Below are positions 13,100 through 22,551 of a DNA stretch of 64,000 nucleotides, in pieces (the first letter of the stretch is position 1; every line of letters starts with the position of its first letter). The notes beneath the pieces were generated by a model that did no database searches, was not told the DNA's origin, and was given only the letters and a program-made list of their open reading frames with translations. The stretch covers positions 34,557,090 to 34,621,089 of the forward strand of contig NC_087069.1 in NCBI RefSeq assembly GCF_963678635.1, read 5' to 3'. This DNA is from Symsagittifera roscoffensis. Lineage: Eukaryota; Xenacoelomorpha; Acoela; Convolutidae. Position numbers and translations under genes: made by a program.

Positions 13100-13250
13100 G
13101 AGAGCACAGTGGCGCTCCGGTAGTGATGGCGCCCAGCAACCATATGGTTGGTGGTTCAGATCGAAAGTGTGCAGTCTTTAATGGGCTTCTGTCTACTTAA
13201 ACATTTTAATTCCGTGATAAGCCTCCGAGCTATTTGACTAAAAAACATAG
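13100..13250 (+). repeat. tRNA-derived SINE-like element (candidate)
   Basis: A box-A-like TGGCGCTCCGG (13110-13120) and a box-B-like GGTTCAGATC (13153-13162) are spaced as in a tRNA. A CAACC/GGTTG stem lies between them. The sequence after box B is not tRNA, so this looks like a SINE head or tRNA relic rather than a working tRNA. No second copy was found in the window. Confidence 0.4.
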
Positions 13251-13916
13251 AAGTGAGCTAATTTTTTTCTGGCTGAGAACTAAAATTTGATTGGTATGTT
13301 TTGTTTTTCCGAGTCAAATCATGAAGACAAAAGTTTCACTGATAAAATAAAGATTTGGAACCAGAAAACTGAGCTTTAGTAATTTTCGTACAACACTTTA
13401 GTACTGAAAAAACTGTTTTGAAGTTCAAAAAATTTAGAGAGATAACTTCAAACGAGTAATGAATGAATTGATGTGTGAATTTGCCATTTTGACCTAATAT
13501 CAACGATTCGACTTCATTTTCGACAGAATATCTATGATTTTTTTTCTAAATTTTACGAAAGTTACGACATCAATTATGTGTGCTGAAATTGGAGCGCTAT
13601 ACTGTGACAATTAACTAACGTGTGTAATTTTCAGTATCGAAAAAAAGTGACTGAGCGTTTCAGATTTCGTCAGCATAACTTTGCTCTTCTCTTTTGATAC
13701 TGTCATAAAAATTTTCATCATCCTACATGTTTTAAAAACAAGTCGCTATTTTAAAATCCAAAGAAAGTATTTCTTTCTTTTTTCAAAATTTAACTGATCC
13801 TTTAATTTTTTTTCAATTTTAACATCAAAATTAGTGATTGTGCCCATTTTAGAGTTCATTAGCAGAGTTTCTATCTTTCCATTTCTCATCAGTCTTCTAC
13901 ACTGCTGGCTTCTGGG
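13251..13916. other. Intergenic DNA, nothing recognised
   Basis: AT-rich non-coding sequence upstream of the small coding candidate. A pyrimidine-rich stretch directly precedes the ATG at 13917. No promoter element could be assigned. Confidence 0.45.
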
Positions 13917-14358
13917 ATGTCTCGGCCAGATACTCTTTCCACTCCTGTCTGTGTTTTTGATCCAGCACGTTCAAACCCACCCATTTGCCTGAAAACAAGC
14001 AATGAAATTGAGCATAAATCAAAAGATCCCCAATTTTCTGGAACGTTTTACAAGGAACTGCTTGCAAAAATTGCTTTAAATAAATTAATGAAACAAAATA
14101 AAGTTTTTAGGGTTCCAATATCCACCTTGAAACGGAGAGTGACTATTTTTTTAAGGTATAGGTGTCTTAGTGTTGGCATATAATAAAAAACTTTTGTATC
14201 ACAACCTGGTGAAGATGATTTTATTGAGCCAAAAACGTCAATTGAAACACTGCACAAAAGTTTTCAATCTCTACAAAAAACTCAACGAAAAATACAAAAG
14301 TTCTCAAAACAAAGCCTTGAAGGCTTGGACTGCTCATTGGCTTAATTGTCTGATGTAA
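13917..14358 (+). CDS. Small unrecognised coding candidate, splice structure unresolved
   Basis: From ATG 13917 the first ~62 codons look protein-like (MSRPDTLSTPVCVFDPARS at the start), and the frame closes at 14183. A second protein-like stretch follows in a different frame, about 14198-14343. It encodes a Gln/Lys-rich amphipathic helix with spaced Ile, Leu and Phe, ending in a stop. Another open frame (14170-14358) overlaps it. A short intron would be needed to join the first and second parts. The only good donor (GTATAG, near 14155) pairs poorly with the available AG sites. The candidate may be a short coiled-coil protein, a pseudogene or chance, and no family is recognised. Confidence 0.3.
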
Positions 14359-17093
14359 TTTATAATAAAACAATAACTCATAAGTTTTCGATTAAAAAAA
14401 TAGTAGACCCACGTGAAAAATGGTTGATAATCTCGCAAATAAATTATTTTCAATTTTGGAATCAGGGCATTGATATATTGAATGATCCCTAATAATCCGA
14501 AGTCTTTGAAGACGCCGGTCAAACTGTTAAACATATGTTGTTTTAAAATTTTCAGTTACAAAGAACTATAGAATCGTTTTGAATATAACTTAATCGAGAC
14601 CCGGTGTTTTTACACAGAAGAATGAAAATCACAGGCTCAAAAACAGGCCACGATTTTTAACCACTGAATTTTTTTTTAAAGAAGGCCTGGGACAAATACA
14701 AATTTTTTTTATCTAATACTGTGTGAAAATGAATAGGTTAAGATAATAGGCACATCTTAAGAATACTTGAATTTGCACTTTCTACGCCGTTTAACCTATT
14801 GACGAAATTGTTTTTGTTTTAATTTTTGGGGTTCAGTGCACAGCACAAAATTAAAAAGCAAAACAGGCCAAAAAATGTTTCAATCAAGGGTAAGAAGGAT
14901 TGTTGTACAATTCCAATTATTTAAAAAACTGGTCATACAACTTCATTAATGGAAAAAATTCCATCCAGTCATACGATTCCATCAAAGGAAAATTCTAGTC
15001 ATGCTGATTTTTTTCTATGGTTAGTATCAAACTGCATGATAAACATTTTAGCCATAAAAAAACTTTTTGTCAATCGGGGCATAATATCATCTATTCAACA
15101 GATTTAGAAAAATCAACAAACTGTTGAAACTGATTTAGGTGATTTTGTTGTCCAGCAAAAAAACCTTAGTGCGTTTTTATACCGAGTTCTTTTTCAAAAC
15201 TGTTGCATATTTGAAGGGGAATTTCTATGTTAAGGTGAGTTAGCGTATGGTGAGATAATTTTTAATAATAAATGAAACCACGAAATTTGTACCAAGTTAA
15301 AATTATTTAAAAAAATCAGCACCAAGTTCGAAAAAGAGCCTTGTTTACGGTTTCATCAAAAATCTCAGTTTCTAACATTTTGTGAAGCCATCTGAACAAT
15401 TTACATCCTTAAACCAACCATCCCAGGTTGACATGCATACAACGAAAAGGCTTATCATACAATTCCATACAACAAATGTATGGAAAAAAACTTGTCATGC
15501 AATTTTCGTAAAAATTCGAAAAGTCGTTGAAAAAAGATAGTTGTTACTTTTTGAAAACGTGTAGTCCTGGATACATTTTCTAAAACATAAGGACAAACAT
15601 TTTCTAAAACATAATTTTTTGCATGCAAATTTTTTTGTGTGTGTGCATAACGTATTCCTGGATACACTGATGTTGGATTTTTTACTTTCCGATTAATCGC
15701 TTGTTTCAAAAACGCTGAAAATGCATAATTTTTTTGTATGGCATGTTTATGTTGCCGGTTACTGTGCAAGTAAAACAGATTGTTCCTAGTCTTTAGTCTC
15801 GAAAAATATTTTATTCTTATAAAATGAAACCAAGTACTTCAAATTATAGTATTTTTTTCGGCGTGGTCTGACAAAAGGAGCTAAATAAAAAACTGGAAAT
15901 TACGTATACTTGACAGTCATAGTTGGATACGCAAATTGAAATTTTCACAGTTTTTCACAGTTTTTTTGGATTTTTGAAAATTTGACTCCAAAAAGGCGCT
16001 AATAATCAAAACAAAAGAACATCACTCAATTAAAAGTTTTAACATTTTAATTTAGGCAGTTGTAAGCTTTTAAGCATTTAAAAGCTTTATTCGCTCCAAG
16101 AAAGACGAAAACCCAAAAAATTCAAACCAGTTGTTCTCGACACTGGGATAATTTTTGGTTTTTAAACGTGGTTGGAATCAAGACTGTATGTTCTTTAATA
16201 AGATTTATAATTCAACCCAGTCCAATTCAACCCAGTCCTCGTCAGTTTCAATGGTCGGAACAATTAGCCTCACGGTAGATTGATATCTGGATCTTCATTG
16301 GACTAGCCAGTCGCCTACACGACTATATTAACTTGGCTATGAGGTGCCTCTGAAACGAGTCTGTCTTAACTGCTCGGTGTTTTCTTGATGACGAGAGTGT
16401 AATAATTATGTACGCATTACAAATTACCCCGCTCTACAAAATCGTCCTAAATTATTTTGAGGCAAGCTTATTGTTGTTATTCATTCAATACACGACATGG
16501 CACTCATAGTTTGCCAATTCTCATTTTACTAAAAACTATTCGAATCTAGTTAAAGAGCAGTCGAAATATTCAGGGATGTGCCCCGATACGAGTTTTTTAT
16601 CTCGCGGCTATTTTATCACTTTTTTTAGTTTTTAAAACGTTTCACACAAACTTTTGAGCATTTTTATGTGCTTTCAAAAAAACTTTATGTGTTTTCTTGT
16701 TGTAGCAACGTCATCAAAATAATCAAAACCATAAAAATAATCAAAAAACATTACGAGGCCAAACTGAGCATTGTGTAAATTTTAAGCTACTTTTGTTCTT
16801 TTTTTGTTCTTTTCTTTTCTTTGATCGTTCCAACAAACTTTTAACATGTTTAAAGACTTGTCTCTGGAAACCAGGAACATACAGACACAAAATTTTGCGC
16901 CTATCCAGTGCACAGTTTGGCCTCGTTATGTAATTAGAAAAAAATTATCAAGAAGCAATAAAAATCATCAAAATAATCGCAAATCATCAAAAATCATCAA
17001 AACTCAAATCAAGTGGCTAACAAAAAATGTTCAAAGTTTTTTGAGTAGCGGAGCAAATTTGCCCAAAAGTGAAATGTTGCGCATGTAACTCAC
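14359..17093. other. Intergenic or 3' region of the host gene, no exon found
   Basis: The last recognised host exon ends at 17094 in phase 1, so at least one more exon, with a stop codon, should lie at lower coordinates. I could not find it here. The sequence is AT-rich with short direct repeats, such as ACATTTTCTAAAACATA twice near 15575-15615, and an inverted repeat near 16.8 kb. Confidence 0.45.
16748..16933. repeat. Short inverted repeat around a ~140-base centre
   Basis: TTACGAGGCCAAACTG at about 16750 is the reverse complement of CAGTTTGGCCTCGT at about 16913. ATCATCAAAA-rich words flank both sides. This may be a small MITE-like element. Confidence 0.4.
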
Positions 17094-17184
17094 TGTAACT
17101 GTCCCTTCTCCTCCTGGCCTCATCTGGAGGGGGAAGTTGGTTCCTGCTTCTTTCGTACTCTTCACTCTTGTAATTGTCCCTAAC
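17094..17184 (-). CDS. Host gene, coding exon 9 (last one recognised)
   Basis: The 91-base exon lies between a TTTTTCAG acceptor and an ACA/GTGAGT donor. It starts in phase 0, matching the previous exon, and ends in phase 1. Its translation is highly charged (VRDNYKSEEYERSRNQLPPP, then an Arg run). The protein must continue beyond this exon, but the next one was not found. The function is unknown. Confidence 0.75.
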
Positions 17185-18090
17185 CTGAAAAACACATGGC
17201 CTAAATCTTGTCAAGGATTACAGCAGTACACAAGCAATTATAGTTTCGGAAACCAGCAAATTATAGCACGCAGTAATTAAATTTTTTTCGTGGTTGTTAG
17301 GCTATTTTTTTTTCTAATAAACTTTTTGTTTTCAATGGGATAGAGTCGAATTTTGTGCAGCTAGTGTTTTTAGATAGATTTTTTATTAAACTTTAACAAT
17401 AAGCAATTATTCTCAACAGAGGCGAAACGAAGTTTACAAAAATGCAAAACGGAGCTTCGTAAGTCAGAGAAAGAAGAATTTGGTATGAAAAACACCATTT
17501 TTTTTGTGCTTTTTTCCAAGTTAAAAGTTAATTGAAATCAAAATAATAAGCCTTTAGCAAAATAAATTTTATTCGCCGAAAAAACACACGACTAGATAAA
17601 TTCACGCAATTAAGCACTAATTTTGAAGCCCTTATAATCCTGAAAAGAACTGGAAAAATTAAAAGAACAATTTGCAACAAGAAGCCTTACAATCATCAGC
17701 ACGCACTTTTCAAGGAAACTAACCATTTGCAACAGTGTCACACAAATACCAACACTAAACCGACAGTCTCACAAAAATAACAAAAAAAAATCAAATACAA
17801 TTTAGCTGCCGATTACACGACACTTATTCTCGCAATTATAATAAAATTATTTGAAATAACCTGGAGACACTTTTTAATGGCACAAGGTTTGTTAATCCTA
17901 ATGTTTTTTTCATAGCACAATGTCTAGATTAATCTTCGTTGCTTAGAGCTGAGTTAACTTTATACTTAGTCCCAAATAATAGCTAAAAAACTGCGGTACG
18001 AAAAGTAAGAATCACTGCAGCTGTTGTTTTTAATGAGTTGAGTTGAACAGCTTCGAGGTTAAATCGTGTCGACTCTTATAATTGCTCTAC
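17185..18090 (-). other. Intron of the host gene (exon 8 to exon 9)
   Basis: 906 bases bounded by GTAGAG at the 5' end and TTTTTCAG at the 3' end on the minus strand. It is AT-rich and nothing else was recognised. Confidence 0.7.
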
Positions 18091-18210
18091 CTCAGTCTGA
18101 TCCATGGGCCAGTCTGCACTCGCTCCTATGGCGTCTCTCAGACACACGCCCATTCTCTGTCTGGGGGAGGAGATGGTGTGTCGCATCGAGTCACTCTGTC
18201 GTAGCTCCTT
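18091..18210 (-). CDS. Host gene, coding exon 8
   Basis: The 120-base exon (40 codons, phase 0 at both ends) sits between a CATTTTCAG acceptor and a GAG/GTAGAG donor. It is open in the required frame and reads KELRQSDSMRHTISSPRQRM, followed by a short less charged stretch. It lies 570 bp from the left edge of the retroelement, so the upstream intron contains the whole insertion. No domain is recognised. Confidence 0.8.
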
Positions 18211-18779
18211 CTGAAAATGTTACAAAATAATTAATATTTTCAAAGTAAATTTATCTCTAAAAATAAGGTATTCGAAACATCTGATTAAAAAATATTATCC
18301 GCAGTAGAGTGATATGGTCTTTGCTCAACAGTAAACGAATCAGCACATAACTTTACTAATGATGAAAACTTGTACAAGAAATGAGAGGCAAACAAACAGT
18401 TTTCGGTTCAAAGCTCAATTTCAATAAACAGCTTTGTTAAATCAAGTTATTTACAAAGCTATTCTAGTGCACTAAAAAGGCATTATTTAATCGAAAATTT
18501 TTGGAGCTGCAGATATATTTTTGAGAAAATGCACTGAAATGCTTGTTTTGTGATCCACTTGCTTGCCTTCGGAGACGGTATATATGATCGGCGACAGGTG
18601 CCATCAAGAGAAACTTAGGATCGTTTAATTATTCCGTCTCTTCTTAGTTAACCTATTTTGTCACTTGTTTTCCTTCTATAAATTATTGCACTAAATTTTT
18701 CTGGTCCTAACCATTTTACCCTCTCAATTTTTCACCCCGTTTTATTACGGTTAGTCTAGAAACTCCACTTAAATCTCAC
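18211..18779 (-). other. Left remainder of the intron that received the retroelement
   Basis: Together with 37656-37872 this makes an original intron of about 0.78 kb between exons 7 and 8. It ends with TCAC (18776-18779), the left copy of the element's target duplication. Confidence 0.8.
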
Positions 18780-18979
18780 TGAGTTAGGACTGGAGTGTAT
18801 AACTCATAGAGTAATTTCGGATAGGGTACACCGTCTGCTCGTCACGCTATCTTATTTTCGGCCGGATAGATTCGTGCAACTTCTTAGTCTAATACCGATC
18901 CTAATCTTACTCTTATACTATCTAGTCTCAGGTTGTTTAACTAGTCTCTGCTAGGCTCAATAGATCTAGGGTATACTGG

Positions 18980-18985
18980 TTTATT
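18980..18985 (-). terminator. LTR polyadenylation signal AATAAA
   Basis: A canonical AATAAA on the element's sense strand inside the 3' LTR, with the same signal at 37442-37447 in the 5' LTR. The host gene is read in the same direction, so either could end host transcripts early. Confidence 0.6.
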
Positions 18986-19046
18986 GCGGCTGCTGAAGTG
19001 CTCGGGAGAGTCCAACTAATTTCTAAGTTAAATTCAAATCTCTCTG

Positions 19047-19074
19047 GTGCTGAAATTACAAGTAACTTCAGCAC
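19047..19074. promoter_or_regulatory. 28-base LTR hairpin, kept in all three LTRs
   Basis: GTGCTGAA at one end pairs with TTCAGCAC at the other, with TTAC/GTAA inside, giving a near-perfect stem-loop. It recurs at 37509-37536 and in diverged form at 5175-5202. The role could be in RNA 3'-end formation, packaging or protein binding, and the sequence does not decide. Confidence 0.6.
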
Positions 19075-19189
19075 TTACAAATAAGTGGGTTGTTAGTTAG
19101 ATGGATCATGATTGGTTAATATTAAATACTTTACATTGGTAAAACATTTAATTTATCCAATCATAATATATAGTTTAGATCAGGTTCCA

Positions 19190-19196
19190 CCCATCC
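19190..19196 (-). promoter_or_regulatory. Polypurine tract candidate
   Basis: GGATGGG on the sense strand directly abuts the 3' LTR, and the same word abuts the LTR in copy 1. It is short for a plus-strand primer site, but the position is right. Confidence 0.5.
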
Positions 19197-20751
19197 GGGT
19201 TTTACAGAGTTTTTTAGAACAGTTCTTCTGTAATTCAAGGATGGATGATGGACGTTGGTATTTGGCGGACATCATAATTTTCTTCCGCTTCTTCTTGTGA
19301 CAACGACTGAGTCTCTGCAACAAAATCAATTCTGATTTCAGAATGGTTGGCTATGTCAGGTTTTTCTGTTCTTCGGGGAGAACTTTTTTTTGTGTCTGAT
19401 CTAGCTTGGGAATGGCGTGGAGATTGTGCGTGGAGGGGATGCCTGGTTACTCGGATCTGTACGTATACTTGAACATCGAGGTGGTCATTGGTCTAGTTCA
19501 ATGAAGTCCTTTTCTGCGAAGTCAAGTCGTACTCTAAATCCTTTGAGTTGTGATTGTGAGCGGCATATCGATTGTAGTTGGTCATTCTCTCTCGAGTGTA
19601 GTGAGGTCGTCTTGTCTTTTGATGTTCGTCCTTGGTGTTGTATTCTGATCTATATATTGCATCATGTGATTTTACATTTTATAAAACTTTTATTAGTTTA
19701 ATATTTTTTTAATAATGATTTTAGTTAGTTGTTTTCACAAAAGCTTTTTGTTTTAGTTCGGTTATTTTGAAGAGTTACTCACCCTTGAGTAGCTCTTATT
19801 AAAAATAAAGGTGTGGTCACAAAGCGTGGATGTAGCGCGGTGGGTTAGGCCGGCTATAGAGCATGCTCAGGACGTCCTTCCTGGTGGGTTAGGCCAGGTG
19901 TGGGAGTATAATTTCATGCGGTTTTTGTGAGGGGTCCTGTTATGTGACAACGTTTTATGTTGGGTTTGTTGTGGTCTTACTTATGTCTTGTTGGTTATGT
20001 ACTTTTTCCAAAAAGCGAATTGTTTGTGGTATGGGTTTGTCTTTCGACTTTTTTGTGTTTTATTATTTCTTTCTAAGACTTTGTAATAGTCTTCAAAAGA
20101 ATAAATTATCCAGTTTTAAACTGGGTTAATCCGGTTTGGGTACCGTTGGTTTCCTTTTCTTAGTCATGCTGTTATTCTATGATTTGTGGTATTTAGTAAG
20201 CTGCGTTGGTTAGTTTTGTTTAGTATATGATTCCTTTCCAACCGGGTTAAAGGAAAGTTTAAAACATGTTATTATATGTTAGAGTTGTTGAGTGTGAAAA
20301 CTTGAAACTGAAATTCATTATTTTAAACAATTCTTCGTGGGCGAGCTGTGCGAGTGTGGATAGAATTTCTGTGCGAATGAATGAAAATATCAAAAGGTTA
20401 GTACTGCAATTGCATTTTATTAATTTACTGCATAGAATTTGGAAATTTACTGCTAGTTATGGGGGAATTTTAAGATACAAATTTTCATTATAATTAGATT
20501 TACTGCTTTTGGGGGAAAATTTTATAAACTAATTTACTGCATTGGTATTATATTTATTTAATTGTTGGTGCAAAAGTTTAATAGTGTCTTAAACAGTTTT
20601 GAAGAAGTTTGCTATTTTTTATTTTTCTTTTGTGAATTTTTCAGATGATCTAGGATGAAGGCTAAAAATCTAAAGAAAACATGAATAAAGAATGGTGAGT
20701 TTTTTAATATTTTAATTAGTTAGTAATATTTACTTAATTCATACTTACCTG
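19197..20751 (-). other. Long 3' untranslated stretch of the element
   Basis: About 1.55 kb without a convincing ORF on the sense strand. A consensus splice donor (CAG/GTAAGTAT) lies immediately after the accessory-ORF stop at 20752, and a TTTTCTTTAG acceptor-like site follows within ~90 bases. The word AATTTACTGC and close variants recur around 20410-20545, and GGTGGGTTAGGCC occurs twice near 19839 and 19885. Copy 1 lacks about 1.2 kb of this stretch. Confidence 0.6.
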
Positions 20752-22551
20752 TTAGTCGTCGGGGAAAAAACCGTGGGGGAAGATGTCGTGAATTAGTTCT
20801 GAAGTTGTTAGTAGTTTAGCTAGAATGCGGATGATATTTTTAGTCTGAAGCAGTGGCCAAAGCAATTGAAGTGCCTTAATAGTGGTTAGTTCTTCAGTGC
20901 CTACTGCAAACTCATAAGGTGTGTTTTGGATTAAGTTATATAATTTGTGGTTAAATTTAGTGTTGTGGATGAATTCTAAAATTGGGATTTCTATAGGTTG
21001 TAGGAACTCGTGCGGGATAAGGAAGGGTCGGGATTCTTCGGCGTTGAAGGTCTTGGTGATGGGGCAGAAAATGTACATTTGGGTTATGGGGTCATAATTA
21101 CGAAGAATACCATGAAGGTTAGTGTCTTTAATACAATATGTGAAATTTAGGAAATACGGTGAAGTGTATTTTGAATTGATGAATTGAAAACGATGGTGTG
21201 GTTGTCTAGAGGGTGTGTGGAGGTCAAAGTGATTTTGGATGAAACGATAGTAACTGTATGTATGTGTTTGTTTAGTGCGCAACATAATATCATGTGAGCA
21301 GTGCAAATCTCTTTCGTGTGGTGCAAGGAAGTGAAAGGTTAGTGAAAAGATTTGGAAGCGTTCTTTAAAACTTTCGTATGCTTGTGTGTTTGTTAGTGCT
21401 TCTGAAATAATGTGATCAAACTTTCGGTCGAAGATGTTTAGTGTAAATACATATGGTGTCTTGATGAAAAATTTCTCGGTGATTTGTGGATTAGCGAAGC
21501 GATCGTCGTCTAAGAATTGATCTTGGTTAGCTCTGATGATGTTGTGATCGTAGTATTCTAGTGTATATTCATTAGCTCTAGGTGCAGTGTGTATTTTTAG
21601 TGATTTTTTATATCCAACGTAAGTAAACTGTCTAGCGGTTAGCGGTGTAGTTAGTCGATATAGCATGTCTTTGTTTCGTTCTATGTCGATGGAAGTGTTG
21701 GATAAAGGTAAGCAAAGAGGGTTAGTGAAATGATAGTATGAGGTCCAAGAGAGAGTGGGCATTAAAACGTATTCATCTACAAAGTTGCGTGTTTCGTTAG
21801 CGTCGTGAGGGGTGTTTAAGGTGTATTGTGGAAATGAGGGTAAGGTGATAGCTAAAAATTCTTTAGTGTTAGTATGCTGGGGGTGGTTGATGTATTCACG
21901 GGCTGTTCCTGGTTTTGCTGGGAAAGGATGGTTGGGGAATTTTCTTTTAAAAGTGCGGTAAGCTCTATTAGTGTTTAGTGAAGATATAGTGGATGTGGAT
22001 GATGGTGTTAATGATTCAGTATAATTTGAAGAGGGTGTAGGGGGATTGGATGAATTTGTAGTGGAGGAGATTTGGTTTATGGTCGGGGTGTTAAGGTGGT
22101 AGGGTTGTTGTTGGAGGGTAATAAAATTATCTAGTTCTGGGGAGATTCGGGGGGTGTCTGGAGAATGAGATGATTGGTCAGAATGGTATGAGGAGTAGGT
22201 TGGGGTAACTTGGGAAGCATAAGATGGTGTGGGAGTGATTGGGTCAGGGTTATTTGACAATATGGGTTGAAAAGGAGGTTGAGAAAAATTAGAAGGGTTA
22301 TGAAAATTATTGGATGGAGATGGTTCTGAGTCGGCAAATTCATCGGGGGTTTCAATATTCGGATTATTTAGCTGTGAGATGGAGTATAAAACTGAAATAT
22401 GTGAGTTAGTGTCGGAATTCATGCCTGATGTTACATTGCTAGGTGGAAAATCGGGTGGCGGAAAAGCAAAAAGTGGTATGATTGGGATTGGAGAGGTGAG
22501 ATTGGTTGGATGGGAATTTGATCGGTGGAGTGATCCAAGTTGGCGGCTCAT
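20752..22551 (-). CDS. Accessory protein of the retroelement, 599 residues, unknown family
   Basis: The ORF is intact. Its ATG at 22551 overlaps the upstream envelope stop as ATGA, which suggests translation by termination-reinitiation, and copy 1 has the same overlap. Residues ~1-190 are rich in Ser, Pro and Thr and probably disordered. The rest looks globular, with conserved aromatic-rich words such as PSFPQYTLNTP and NPLCLPL and a C-terminus ending PHGFFPDD. No signal peptide, membrane segment, zinc knuckle or known motif is visible. It lies where simple retroviruses have only the 3' untranslated region, so an accessory or structural role (matrix-like, glycoprotein-associated or regulatory) is possible but unproven. 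A short overlapping frame on the same strand is a shadow. Confidence 0.85.
   Translation of the reverse strand: MSRQLGSLHRSNSHPTNLTSPIPIIPLFAFPPPDFPPSNVTSGMNSDTNSHISVLYSISQLNNPNIETPDEFADSEPSPSNNFHNPSNFSQPPFQPILSNNPDPITPTPSYASQVTPTYSSYHSDQSSHSPDTPRISPELDNFITLQQQPYHLNTPTINQISSTTNSSNPPTPSSNYTESLTPSSTSTISSLNTNRAYRTFKRKFPNHPFPAKPGTAREYINHPQHTNTKEFLAITLPSFPQYTLNTPHDANETRNFVDEYVLMPTLSWTSYYHFTNPLCLPLSNTSIDIERNKDMLYRLTTPLTARQFTYVGYKKSLKIHTAPRANEYTLEYYDHNIIRANQDQFLDDDRFANPQITEKFFIKTPYVFTLNIFDRKFDHIISEALTNTQAYESFKERFQIFSLTFHFLAPHERDLHCSHDIMLRTKQTHTYSYYRFIQNHFDLHTPSRQPHHRFQFINSKYTSPYFLNFTYCIKDTNLHGILRNYDPITQMYIFCPITKTFNAEESRPFLIPHEFLQPIEIPILEFIHNTKFNHKLYNLIQNTPYEFAVGTEELTTIKALQLLWPLLQTKNIIRILAKLLTTSELIHDIFPHGFFPDD

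Larger units (their letters stand above)
18780..19189 (-). repeat. 3' LTR of the complete element
   Basis: 410 bp, matching 37242-37651 base for base by eye. A polyadenylation signal AATAAA lies on the minus strand at 18980-18985, and a 28-base hairpin at 19047-19074. Confidence 0.97.

Noticed and set aside
16230-16440. Further host exon below 17 kb
   Set aside because: The minus-strand translation is broken by stops and no acceptor in the needed phase is visible.
18780-19189. Left repeat as a solo LTR unrelated to the right one
   Set aside because: Both repeats are identical by eye, have matching orientation and share the TCAC flanks, so they belong to one element.
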